A program made the position numbers and the translations under genes. Of a DNA stretch of 8,606 nucleotides, positions 1 through 7,176 are shown piece by piece. The stretch comes from JBHELG01 sp046263195. GTDB lineage: Bacteria > Actinomycetota > Nitriliruptoria > Nitriliruptorales > JAHWKO01. Under the pieces are notes generated by a model, which saw nothing but the letters and a program-made list of their open reading frames with translations, had not been told where the DNA came from and searched no databases. The first letter of the stretch is position 1; each line of letters begins with the position of its first letter. The stretch lies in NCBI GenBank assembly GCA_046263195.1, contig JBHELG010000113.1, positions 1 through 8,606 of the forward strand. Reading direction: 5' to 3'.

Positions 1-930
1 TTCATCGGTGCCAACCTGGTCCGCGCCCTCCTCGCGGGCCACGTCGCCAGCCACGTCACCGTGGTCGACGACCTGTCAACAGGCAGACGCGACAACCTCG
101 ACGGCCACGATGACGTGGAGGTCCGCATCGGGTCGATCCTCGACGAAGGACTGCTCGACGAGGCCTTCGCTGGGGCCGGAGCTGTCATACACCTCGCCGC
201 GCGCCCCTCGGTCCCACGCTCGCTCGAGGACCCGCTCGCCAGCCACACCGCGAACGCGACCGGCACGCTGCATGTGCTCGAGGCGGTGCGACGCGCCGGC
301 AGGCCCTACACGATCGTCGCCTCGTCGTCCTCGGTCTACGGCTCGAATCCCATCCTGCCGAAGTCCGAGGAGCTCGCACCCCTTCCCCTCAGCCCCTACG
401 CGGCGAGCAAGCTCGCCACAGAGGCATACGCCCAGGCCTATGCCGGCGCGTTCAGTCTCCCGCTGCTCGTCTTCAGACTCTTCAACGTCTTCGGGCCGCT
501 CCAACCCGCCGACCACGCCTACGCCGCGGTCGTGCCGGCCTTCGTGTCAGCGGCCCTGACAGAGCGTCCCCTGCCCCTGCACGGCGACGGTGAGCAGAGC
601 CGCGACTTCACGTACGTCGGCAGCGTCACAGCGGTCATGCTCGAGGCCCTGCGTAGGCGGGTCACCACGGACGGCCCCGTCAACCTCGCATTCGGCTCCC
701 GCCGGACCCTGCTCGACGTGATCGCCATCCTCGAGCGCGTCCTCGGGCGGCCAGTCGAGGTCGTACGCACCCCACCCCGACGAGGGGACGTACGTCACTC
801 CCAGGCCGACCAGAGCCGGCTTCGTGCGCTCTTCCCCGACATCGTCCCAGTCGACTTCGAACAGGGCCTCACCGAGACCGTCACCTGGTTCCGGGCGACG
901 CAGCAGCAGGCCTCGCGGCAATCAGGATGA
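1..930 (+). CDS. NAD-dependent sugar-nucleotide epimerase/dehydratase (5' truncated)
   Basis: Extended SDR-family enzyme acting on nucleotide sugars (UDP-glucose/GlcNAc 4-epimerase-like); cytoplasmic, supplying sugars for polysaccharide or glycoconjugate synthesis. The frame is open from base 1: the first codons read FIGANLVRALLAGH, the end of the GxxGxxG Rossmann loop, so only about 10 N-terminal residues are missing. Next come VVDDLSTGRRDNL (NAD adenosine-binding strand, typical of GalE-like enzymes), the HLAA motif (about 65-68), the catalytic Ser stretch ASSSSVYG (about 107-114) and YAASK (Tyr at nt 397-399, Lys four residues later). RLFNVFGP and DGEQSRDFTYVGSV are family hallmarks of the substrate-binding half. 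The visible part is 309 residues, close to the usual 310-340. The stop is TGA at 928-930. Exact substrate cannot be fixed from sequence; 4-epimerase is the best guess, a dehydratase or uronate epimerase is possible. Probably co-transcribed with the beta-helix gene that follows. Confidence 0.93.
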   Translation, partial: FIGANLVRALLAGHVASHVTVVDDLSTGRRDNLDGHDDVEVRIGSILDEGLLDEAFAGAGAVIHLAARPSVPRSLEDPLASHTANATGTLHVLEAVRRAGRPYTIVASSSSVYGSNPILPKSEELAPLPLSPYAASKLATEAYAQAYAGAFSLPLLVFRLFNVFGPLQPADHAYAAVVPAFVSAALTERPLPLHGDGEQSRDFTYVGSVTAVMLEALRRRVTTDGPVNLAFGSRRTLLDVIAILERVLGRPVEVVRTPPRRGDVRHSQADQSRLRALFPDIVPVDFEQGLTETVTWFRATQQQASRQSG

Positions 931-958
931 CGCCTGTCGGCGCTCGCCGGCCAGCGAC

Positions 959-2311
959 ATGACGCGCACTGCGCGGCGGGCCGCGTTGCTCCTGAGCATG
1001 CTCGCAGCCCTGGCCCTGGCCGTCGTGGCGGCGGTGGCGCCACGGTGGGCAGAGCGGCACGAGGCGGAACCACCGAGCGACGCCGCCTCGGAATCGAACG
1101 CGCCACCCGGGGCGCCCAGCGGCGCGGCCTTCCCCGTTCCACCCATAGCAGTCGGGCTTCTCCCATCCGGGATTCCTGACGACTGCTCACAGGACGTGAC
1201 CGCTGAGATCAACGCCTGGATCGCCGGGGTCCCCGACGGCTCCACCCTGACCTTCGCGAGAAACGGCTGCTACCGCACGGAGTCGACGATACGCGTCTCG
1301 AACAAGCAGGACGTCATCTTCGAGGGCAACGGAGCCACCTTCCGCCGTACCCAGCTCACCCCACAGAACCTGCGCTACCCGAAGCACCACCCGCATTGGC
1401 TCGTCGTGCAGAGCAGCAACCTCGTCTTCCGCAATATTCGCGTCGAAGGAACGAACACCGGCCTGGAAGCCCTGCCGCAACTCAAAGGGCTGCTCCCCGG
1501 TGCCAGGCGCACGGTCGATTCCAAAGGCAGCGAGGCGCCCATCTCCTGCGAGCAGGAAGAAGATGGCTACGGCTGCTACAGCCGATCGTTCGCTTTCGAG
1601 CATGGCTGGCACCTCGGCGAAGTGAGCGACGTGACCTTGGAGCACGCTGTCGTCGACGCCGTCTGGGGCGATGGCATCTACATCGGACGGGACCTGAACG
1701 ATCGCGACGGTTCGATGAACGTCCGCGTCTTCGACGTGAGCATCGACCGCAATGGACGCCAAGGCGTGGCCATCGGCAAGGCCAGCCAGGTGCTCCTCGA
1801 CGCCGTCCGGGTACTGCACTCACACCGTTCCGCGGTCGACCTCGAACCGACCTCCCCTGACAGATCCGCCATCGAAGGTGTCGAGATCCGAAACTCGGAG
1901 TTTCGCTCCCGGCTCCGCGCGCTGGCCGCGCTCGGACGGGGTGGCGTCAATGACATCTACTACCACCACAACCGAATCCTCGACTCGATGGAGCTGTGGT
2001 TGGAGTCCGACAGCGGGATCGACGTCACCCGCTTCCGCTGGCGGATCCACAGCAATGTCCACGAGGGCCTCATGTCACAACCGGCCCTACGTTTCGTAGC
2101 CACGAAGGACGTCGACATTCGCGACAACCACCTGCGGTTCCGGGCGAACAACTCTGAACAGGTCGTGCAGCTCTACGAGGGATCGCAAGCTCTCATCGCC
2201 TGCAACTGGTTCGAGGATGCGGCGGAACTCGTGAGCACCGACGCCACGAGCAGCTGGAGAGGCGAAGACAACTCGCTGAACAACACACCCCCCGCATGCC
2301 TTAGGAGATGA
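959..2311 (+). CDS. Secreted/anchored right-handed beta-helix (pectate-lyase-like) protein
   Basis: 450-residue protein of unknown exact function. Start chosen at ATG 959: it gives MTRTARR followed by a hydrophobic segment (about residues 8-28), i.e. a signal peptide or N-terminal anchor. In-frame sequence upstream of it overlaps the epimerase gene. The Shine-Dalgarno is weak. A low-complexity Ala/Pro/Ser stretch (about 35-70) leads into the folded part. From about residue 100 there are recurring short strand-turn units such as NKQDVIFEGNGATF, SSNLVFRNIRVEGTNTG, VSDVTLEHAVVDAVWGDGI, IEGVEIRNSEFRSR and TKDVDIRDNHLRF, the pattern of right-handed parallel beta-helix proteins. Six Cys (76, 104, 197, 206, 415, 447) suit extracytoplasmic disulfides. 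Family members are often polysaccharide lyases, hydrolases or epimerases, but I see no diagnostic catalytic site. Twenty-eight nt after the epimerase stop, so probably the same operon and a polysaccharide-related role (inference). Confidence 0.85.
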   Translation: MTRTARRAALLLSMLAALALAVVAAVAPRWAERHEAEPPSDAASESNAPPGAPSGAAFPVPPIAVGLLPSGIPDDCSQDVTAEINAWIAGVPDGSTLTFARNGCYRTESTIRVSNKQDVIFEGNGATFRRTQLTPQNLRYPKHHPHWLVVQSSNLVFRNIRVEGTNTGLEALPQLKGLLPGARRTVDSKGSEAPISCEQEEDGYGCYSRSFAFEHGWHLGEVSDVTLEHAVVDAVWGDGIYIGRDLNDRDGSMNVRVFDVSIDRNGRQGVAIGKASQVLLDAVRVLHSHRSAVDLEPTSPDRSAIEGVEIRNSEFRSRLRALAALGRGGVNDIYYHHNRILDSMELWLESDSGIDVTRFRWRIHSNVHEGLMSQPALRFVATKDVDIRDNHLRFRANNSEQVVQLYEGSQALIACNWFEDAAELVSTDATSSWRGEDNSLNNTPPACLRR

Positions 2312-2375
2312 CGGGCAGCCAGAGCTTCCTGGCTTCGAGGTCAGATCGGAGCGGAGGCTCGATGGAGCGAGCGAC

Positions 2376-2410
2376 CCTTTGCGACTCCTCGGTCCCCTTC
2401 CGCGCAAAGG
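2376..2410. terminator. Candidate bidirectional hairpin between convergent genes
   Basis: The 128-nt gap between the stops of the two convergent operons (2312-2439) contains no gene. It holds a perfect 8-bp inverted repeat, CCTTTGCG (2376-2383) with CGCAAAGG (2403-2410), with a 19-nt loop, plus a smaller 6-bp one, AGCCAG/CTGGCT (2317-2322 and 2329-2334), just after the beta-helix stop. Neither is followed by a T-run, so this would be a weak or non-canonical terminator. The location is the main argument. Confidence 0.35.
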
Positions 2411-2439
2411 CGCAAGATCTCGACGGCCTCGAGACGGCG

Positions 2440-4677
2440 CTACTGGTAGGCGCGGGCCTGCAACGCGAAGAGTTCGGAGTAGAGGCGCCGGTCGGCCATG
2501 AGCTCGGCGTGGGAGCCAACTTCGACGACCCGGCCCTGATCGAGCACGACGATCATGTCGGCGTCCTGAACGGTGGACAACCGGTGCGTCACGAGGACGG
2601 TTATGGCGCCGTCCGAGGCGGTCTCGCGCGCCGCGCGGGTGATGCCCGAGAACAATGCGTGCTCACTCGCGGGATCGAGAGCCGCGGTGGGTTCGTCGAG
2701 GAGGTAGAGCAGGGGTTGCAGGCGCATGCGGGCTCGAGCGAGGGCGAGCTTCTGCCACTGTCCTTCGGAAAGGTCCACTCCGGAGAAGGTGCGGCCCAGT
2801 TGGGTGCCCAACCCGTCGGGGAGTGCCGTGATGACCGTGGCGGCACCCGCCCGGTCGATAGCACGATCTACACGTAGCTCGTCGTCGACAGCGGGGAGAT
2901 CACCGATCCCCACGGTCTGTCGTGCGGTGAACTCGAACTTGCAGAAGTCCTGGAAGGCGCCCGAGATTCGGTCTCTCCAGTTGCCGGGGTCGATCTCTGT
3001 CAGGTCGATCCCGTCCACGGTGATCGTCCCCGAGGTCGGGGCGTAGAAGCCGCAGAGCAACTTCACGAGCGTGCTCTTGCCGGCGCCGTTCTCGCCCACG
3101 AGCGCGACCACGCCGCCCGCTGGCAGGAGGAGGTTGACGTCATGGAGCACCTCGCGCTGCGTGGCGGGATAGCGGAACGAGACGCCGTGCAGGGCGATGC
3201 CGCCCCGCAGCCGCCGGGGGGCAGGGTGAGCCGGAGCTTCGGGGAGCCGCCGCTCGGTCTTCGATCTGTCCCGCCGGCGGTCTTGGGCGAGCCAAGACCG
3301 CCCTCCCACCCGGGATTTGTCCCGCCGGCGGTCTTGTCTTTGCCCGCCCTCCGTGCCTGAGGCCCTCTCCCGGGCATGCGAAGACCGCCCCCCCACCTGC
3401 GTGGCCTGGTCCTCCAGCCACAGGAAATGACCTGCTACGAGCAGCACCCGATGCAACCAACCAGTCGTTTGAGCGACCCCCGTCACCTGACCGCCGACCT
3501 GGTCGGCGAGTTGCAACAGCAGGAAGATGTCGCCCGGGGTCGCCATGCCAATCAGGACGTGACGTAGGACGAAAGCGATCGCTCCCACATACCCGACCAG
3601 GAAGACGAACGTTCCCAGCGCTTCCCACCCCACGCAGCGTGTTCCTGCTTTTACTTCCGCTCGGCCCACCGAACGGAGCAGAGTCCGATGACGGAGACGA
3701 ATCTCGTTCTGCAAGCCGAAAAGCCGCAGCTCTTTCGCAACACCGAGGGATGTGGCCAGCTTGAGGTACTGGGAGGCGAGCCGGCTCTGTTGGGCGGTGC
3801 GGCGCCCGGTCGCGTCAAGGATGCTTGCGGAACGCGCGCTCGTCGCAAGCGACGGCAGCCCCAGGACGGGAAGCAACAGCAAGCCAGGGTGGATGCTGAC
3901 GAGCAAGATCGCCGTTCCCGCGGCCGCCGCGAGCACCTGGCCGGTCATGAGGAGAGCCGCCACCACCTGGCTCACCGAGCCGCGCTGGTTGCGCAGATGT
4001 TCCAGCCTGTCCAGGAATTCAGGGCGCTCGTGATGCTCCAGTCCAGGCAGGCTCGCGGAGAGCTCCACCAGGCGCCGTTCCAGGCGCAGGCTTGTCGCTT
4101 CCTGCAGTCGGAAACGCACCTTGGCCAGGACGACCTTCAAGACGTGCCCGATGGCGCTGGTCCCAGCCAACGCGGCAGCGGCGCCGAGTGCGAGAGGAGG
4201 GCGCCCAGCGGTGATTCCATCCACGATGAGCTTCAGCCACAGTGCGGTGGCCGCCGCGGCGATGCCCATGACAGGAACGAGCGCGCAGGAGAGCAGGGCT
4301 CGCCAGGGATCCGCGCGAAAGGTCGCTCCGACGACGAAGAGAAGGGCGCGCAGACGCTCGGGGACGCCAAGGCGGCGCAGTCGGGGCGTGCTTCGATGGC
4401 GAGCCCGCCTGGGGGAGGAGGGGTCTGTCTCGGGGCGGGACGTCGGAGTGGCGGCCTTGGGCCTGTCAAGAGCCCGCCTGGGGCGGGAGGAAATTCTTCT
4501 GGCACGGGATGTCGTCGTCGCGGTCTTGGGCCTGTCAAGACGGCGACGGAGGCGGGGAAAAATTCTTCTGGCACGGGACGTCGTAGTCACGGTCTTGGGC
4601 CTGTCAAGACGGCGACGGAGGCGGGAGAAAATTCCTCTGGCACGGGACGTCGTAGTCACGGTCTTGGGCCTAGACAT
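2440..4677 (-). CDS. ABC exporter half-transporter (TMD-NBD) with repeat-built Arg-rich N-terminus
   Basis: 745-residue fused exporter, second of the pair; with the preceding gene it probably forms a heterodimer exporting the precursor-derived peptide (compare RamA/RamB of the SapB cluster). Residues 1-92 are a very basic extension of four 23-residue repeats; the transmembrane domain lies at about 110-420. A basic Gly/Arg linker (about 425-490) with its own repeats leads to the nucleotide-binding domain: Walker A GENGAGKST (528-536), Q-loop Gln576, signature LSEGQ (636-640), Walker B LLYLLDEP (656-663) and H-loop His698. All catalytic elements are present. ATG 4677 overlaps the upstream stop by 8 nt (ATGTCTAG), suggesting translational coupling; no clear Shine-Dalgarno. 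No ATG, GTG or TTG lies in frame between the repeats and the first membrane helix, so at least part of the repeat array must be translated. The usual length is 580-620, so the excess is the extension plus the linker. Confidence 0.93.
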   Translation of the reverse strand: MSRPKTVTTTSRARGIFSRLRRRLDRPKTVTTTSRARRIFPRLRRRLDRPKTATTTSRARRISSRPRRALDRPKAATPTSRPETDPSSPRRARHRSTPRLRRLGVPERLRALLFVVGATFRADPWRALLSCALVPVMGIAAAATALWLKLIVDGITAGRPPLALGAAAALAGTSAIGHVLKVVLAKVRFRLQEATSLRLERRLVELSASLPGLEHHERPEFLDRLEHLRNQRGSVSQVVAALLMTGQVLAAAAGTAILLVSIHPGLLLLPVLGLPSLATSARSASILDATGRRTAQQSRLASQYLKLATSLGVAKELRLFGLQNEIRLRHRTLLRSVGRAEVKAGTRCVGWEALGTFVFLVGYVGAIAFVLRHVLIGMATPGDIFLLLQLADQVGGQVTGVAQTTGWLHRVLLVAGHFLWLEDQATQVGGRSSHARERASGTEGGQRQDRRRDKSRVGGRSWLAQDRRRDRSKTERRLPEAPAHPAPRRLRGGIALHGVSFRYPATQREVLHDVNLLLPAGGVVALVGENGAGKSTLVKLLCGFYAPTSGTITVDGIDLTEIDPGNWRDRISGAFQDFCKFEFTARQTVGIGDLPAVDDELRVDRAIDRAGAATVITALPDGLGTQLGRTFSGVDLSEGQWQKLALARARMRLQPLLYLLDEPTAALDPASEHALFSGITRAARETASDGAITVLVTHRLSTVQDADMIVVLDQGRVVEVGSHAELMADRRLYSELFALQARAYQ
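3267..3336 (-). repeat. Direct and inverted repeats in the TMD-NBD linker of the second exporter
   Basis: The 19-mer TGTCCCGCCGGCGGTCTTG (+ strand) occurs identically at 3267-3285 and 3318-3336, 51 bp (17 codons) apart, encoding QDRRRDKS and QDRRRDRS at residues 448 and 465. Between them lies an 11-bp perfect inverted repeat with a 5-nt loop: GGCGGTCTTGG (3276-3286) and CCAAGACCGCC (3292-3302). The segment encodes a basic, probably unstructured linker. Confidence 0.8.
4402..4677 (-). repeat. Four in-frame 69-bp tandem repeats (23-aa units)
   Basis: The word CTTGGGCCT recurs on the + strand at 4456, 4525, 4594 and 4663, exactly 69 bp apart each time. The two units nearest the start codon differ at 3 of 69 positions, while units further in are progressively more diverged; a faint older copy can be followed to about 4391. 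Each unit encodes 23 residues of the pattern LDRPKTVTTTSRARRIF followed by an Arg-rich end, so gain or loss of a unit keeps the reading frame. This forms the N-terminal extension of the second exporter. Confidence 0.92.
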
Positions 4678-6712
4678 GGCTTGGAGTGCGGTAGTGCTCC
4701 GCCTGGAGCTTGAACGTCAGGGCGTAGTGTCCTCCCAGGGAGACGAGGTAGTCGTGCGTCCCGAACTCGGCGATGCGTCCCTTGTCCATGACCACGATGT
4801 GGTCGGCGGGGCGCACGGTCGAGAAACGGTGGGAGACGATGATCGTGGTCAGGCCACGCGTGAGCTGCAGGAAGCGCTCGTAGAACTCGGCCTCCGCGCG
4901 AGCATCAAGGCTGGCGGTGGGCTCGTCGAGCACGAGCAGGTTCGCTCCCGCCTCGACGGCGAGCAGCACGCGAGCCAGGGCGATTCGTTGCCACTGACCC
5001 CCTGAGGGGTCCACCCCATGGGGGAATTTGCGTGACAGTGGGGTCTCCCAGCCAGCGGGGAACTGGTCGACGAGGTCGCTCGCCCCCGCTGCGGCCAACA
5101 CCTGTCGCAACGACTCGTCGTCGTCGCGCCGGGCGAGGTCTCCGAAGGCGATGTTGTCGCGCAAGGGCAGCGGATAGCGACCGAAGTCCTGGAACACAGC
5201 AGCGATGCGGCGTTGCCAGGAGACCGGGTCGATCTCTCGCAGGTCCACTCCGTCCACACTGATATGACCCTGCGTCGGGTCGTAGAAGCGACACAGCAGC
5301 TTGAGCAGCGTGGTCTTGCCGCTGCCGTTCTCGCCGACGATCGCATGGGAGCGTCCAGGCCGGATCCAGAGGTCGAGGCGACGGAGAACGGGCTGCTGGG
5401 TGCCGGGGTAGGTGAACGACGCGTCGTGGAAGCGGATGCCAGTCACGAGGCGAGTCGGGGCGTCTCTGTTGCCCGGGAGGTGGAAGCGAGGCAGCTGGGT
5501 GGCTTCCTGTACCCGCAGGGTGTATTGCAGCGGGGCCGTTCCGAGCTGCAGGACATATTCGTTGTCCGAATCCCAGGCGAATCCCGCCAGTCCCAGCACG
5601 GCTTGGGCATGGACCGCGATGCTCCCGAGTCCAACCTCGCCCCTGAGAGCTGACCGGACCAGAGCGCTGAGCACGAGCACATGGCTGATGATGAGAGCTC
5701 CGAAGGAACCGATCATGCCCCTCACGTCCCCACGACGCCGCTGCCACGCCTGACGCATCCCCACGCGCCAGTGCTCCTCGAAGCGGTTGGCGAGCCAACG
5801 GGCGAGGCCGAAGATACGGATCTCTTTGGCGGCGATGCCGTCGAGGGCGAGGTCGCTGAAGTACTGGGCGCGCCGGAAACCCGTGGAAGACAGCTCGAAT
5901 GAGTCGATGAGCCCCCCCATCTCGCGGCGATACCAGCCGTTGGACAAAATCCAACCGAAGATGATGAGCACCGGGGCCCACCAGCGGTAGCCAGCCAATA
6001 TCACCGCCGAGCCCACTGCGAGCAGCCGGTTGGAGACGATGCTCTCCAGTGCGAGCACCGCCTTGCTGATCCGCACCGGCTGTGGTCCCACCGCATAGGC
6101 GAGACGGACCTCGTCCGCCAACTCCGGGTCCTCGAGATGAGCCAGCGTCGGGGGCGTGAGCAGACCGGCGAGCAGCCGGTCACGCAGGAGCACCTCGAGG
6201 CGGACGGTCAGGCGCTTGGTGACCGGGCCGAGGAAGGGCAGCACGATTTCCAGGACGAAAAGGGCGCCGGCGAGGACGGCCAGGGCCTGCCAGGCGCTGC
6301 GGACACGAGGCAGGGGGGAGAGGTCGCCGTTCACCGTCGCTATCAACGCCCCGGCGGCGAGCATGAGGAGCACCGGCAGCAACCCCGACACGAGGACGTC
6401 GAGTACGAGTGCGGCGGTGCCGATGCGGCTCGCTAGAGGTAGGAGCCGGATCAGGGTGAGCACGGGCCGTCGGGATGTGAGCGACACATGTCGTGCTACG
6501 CGGCGAGTCACGCGCGTCAGGAGGCCGAGGAGCCGACCTGCTGCGGCAGGAAGGCGCGGGCGTGAGAGACACCCGGATTCTCGCTGGCGATCCTCGCGTC
6601 TGAACCGGTCCCGGTGTGATGACTGGCGATCCTGGTGTTGAGGCGGGCGGGTGCGCCGTCCTGGGCGACGGTGTCTCCGACTCGTCGTCCGAGCACGATG
6701 CGCTGGGGGCAT
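4670..6712 (-). CDS. ABC exporter half-transporter (TMD-NBD), first of pair
   Basis: 680-residue fused ABC exporter. Residues 1 to about 80 are an Arg-rich hydrophilic extension beyond the family's usual start (it includes two DRQ words encoded by an 11-bp repeat 39 bp apart near 6584 and 6623). The transmembrane domain spans about 90-380. The nucleotide-binding domain has Walker A GENGSGKTT (460-468), Q-loop Gln508, signature PSGGQ (569-573, Pro in place of the usual Leu), Walker B NLLVLDEP (591-598) and H-loop His628. Start chosen at ATG 6712 because AGGGAGGA lies 4 nt upstream; a later GTG (6511) has no such site. It follows the last precursor gene by 118 nt and overlaps the second exporter by 8 nt, so the two are a translationally coupled pair, probably a heterodimeric exporter for the modified peptides. 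Substrate is inferred from context only. Confidence 0.93.
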   Translation of the reverse strand: MPPAHRARTTSRRHRRPGRRTRPPQHQDRQSSHRDRFRREDRQRESGCLSRPRLPAAAGRLLGLLTRVTRRVARHVSLTSRRPVLTLIRLLPLASRIGTAALVLDVLVSGLLPVLLMLAAGALIATVNGDLSPLPRVRSAWQALAVLAGALFVLEIVLPFLGPVTKRLTVRLEVLLRDRLLAGLLTPPTLAHLEDPELADEVRLAYAVGPQPVRISKAVLALESIVSNRLLAVGSAVILAGYRWWAPVLIIFGWILSNGWYRREMGGLIDSFELSSTGFRRAQYFSDLALDGIAAKEIRIFGLARWLANRFEEHWRVGMRQAWQRRRGDVRGMIGSFGALIISHVLVLSALVRSALRGEVGLGSIAVHAQAVLGLAGFAWDSDNEYVLQLGTAPLQYTLRVQEATQLPRFHLPGNRDAPTRLVTGIRFHDASFTYPGTQQPVLRRLDLWIRPGRSHAIVGENGSGKTTLLKLLCRFYDPTQGHISVDGVDLREIDPVSWQRRIAAVFQDFGRYPLPLRDNIAFGDLARRDDDESLRQVLAAAGASDLVDQFPAGWETPLSRKFPHGVDPSGGQWQRIALARVLLAVEAGANLLVLDEPTASLDARAEAEFYERFLQLTRGLTTIIVSHRFSTVRPADHIVVMDKGRIAEFGTHDYLVSLGGHYALTFKLQAEHYRTPSHV

Positions 6713-6723
6713 GAGTCCTCCCT
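6713..6723 (-). promoter_or_regulatory. Ribosome binding site of first exporter
   Basis: The - strand reads AGGGAGGACTC immediately before ATG 6712, with GGAGG 4 nt from the start codon. This site decides the start codon. The same SD-ATG block (19 nt, one mismatch) is repeated at 7202-7220 in the spacer between the second and last precursor genes. Confidence 0.75.
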
Positions 6724-6830
6724 GTACCGGGCTGCCCTGGCACGCTTGTTCTCTCGGGCGTGCTGGGCCTGTTGGAAGAGGCTGTGGCAGGCAGGCGTCT
6801 CCAGCTCCTCCTGGTCCTGGTGCAGATCAG

Positions 6831-7034
6831 CTAGAAGGCGGTCAGCAATGTCGTGACCAGGGCACAGGCGACGGCGACGTTCTGGTCGTCGTCGTCACCA
6901 CAGTCGTGGTGGTATTTCTTCTTGCCCAGCGCTCCAAGCTCATCGGCGGCGAGCGCCGATGGGGTGGACAGCGCCTGGAGGTCGAGAACATCGACGCTCA
7001 GCTCCTGGCCCTTCATGGGAGTCAGATCAACCAT
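6831..7034 (-). CDS. Putative class III lanthipeptide-like precursor peptide, copy 3 in transcription order
   Basis: 67-residue RiPP precursor. ATG 7034 is chosen for its near-perfect Shine-Dalgarno 8 nt upstream; longer in-frame extensions have none. The leader contains VLDLQALSTPS (residues 16-26), matching the class III leader motif (LLDLQ, ILELQ). Middle: KKKY (38-41), His-His-Asp-Cys45 and four Asp (47-50). The conserved hydrophobic end is QNVAVACALVTTLLTAF (51-67), with Cys57 and Thr61, Thr62, Thr65. Only two prolines exist, Pro6 and Pro25; the latter is a possible cut site for the clustered prolyl-oligopeptidase-type enzyme. It is the last of three paralogues and lies 118 nt before the exporter genes. 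I expect the end of the peptide to be modified by an enzyme outside the window. The class III assignment rests on leader and context; core chemistry is unknown. Confidence 0.85.
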   Translation of the reverse strand: MVDLTPMKGQELSVDVLDLQALSTPSALAADELGALGKKKYHHDCGDDDDQNVAVACALVTTLLTAF

Positions 7035-7039
7035 GCAGT

Positions 7040-7051
7040 TCACCTCCTTTC
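7040..7051 (-). promoter_or_regulatory. 12-nt Shine-Dalgarno of precursor copy 3
   Basis: GAAAGGAGGTGA on the - strand is the exact complement of the bacterial 16S rRNA 3' end (TCACCTCCTTTC, which is what the + strand reads here). GGAGG is 8 nt from the ATG. The same 12-mer precedes all three precursor genes. Confidence 0.9.
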
Positions 7052-7064
7052 GTGAGGATGTCAT

Positions 7065-7130
7065 CGGAGCCCAGGGGTGCGGGGTTTCCCCCGTCATGTC
7101 CCGGCTCCGGTGCATGGGCGAGGCCGCCCA
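7065..7130 (-). promoter_or_regulatory. Nested hairpins upstream of precursor copy 3
   Basis: Outer stem CGGAGCC (7065-7071) with GGCTCCG (7103-7109). Inside it lies CGGGG (7080-7084) with CCCCG (7089-7093), which in the transcript closes a GAAA tetraloop. A second hairpin, TGGGCG (7115-7120) with CGCCCA (7125-7130), lies upstream of it in the transcript. The set sits just ahead of the ribosome binding site. No T-run follows, so it is not a classical terminator; a role in translation or RNA processing is conjecture. Confidence 0.5.
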
Positions 7131-7153
7131 CCTGCCAAACCGTGTCCCGCCTG

Positions 7154-7176
7154 CCCGACCGCCGCTTCCGGTCGGG
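7154..7176 (-). other. 8-bp hairpin in the spacer before precursor copy 3
   Basis: CCCGACCG (7154-7161) and CGGTCGGG (7169-7176) form a perfect 8-bp stem with a 7-nt loop. It lies in the spacer at the point where exporter-start-like sequence gives way to peptidase-tail-like sequence. No T-run on either side, so I do not call it a terminator. Confidence 0.4.

Noticed and set aside
76..516. 146-codon - strand frame within the epimerase gene
   Set aside because: Antisense to a gene with complete SDR motifs; no recognisable domain.
2308..2877. 189-codon open frame on the + strand
   Set aside because: It lies antisense to the nucleotide-binding domain of the second exporter, whose motifs are intact; the long frame is a GC-bias shadow.
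4402..4677. CRISPR array
   Set aside because: Units are 69-bp head-to-tail repeats with no spacers, in frame with an ABC exporter gene, and no cas genes are present.
3688..5005. Long + strand open frames (341 and 294 codons) across the exporter genes
   Set aside because: Antisense to conserved TMD and NBD coding sequence; compositions are Arg/Gly-rich with no domain, and they run through the 69-bp repeats, which keep any frame open.
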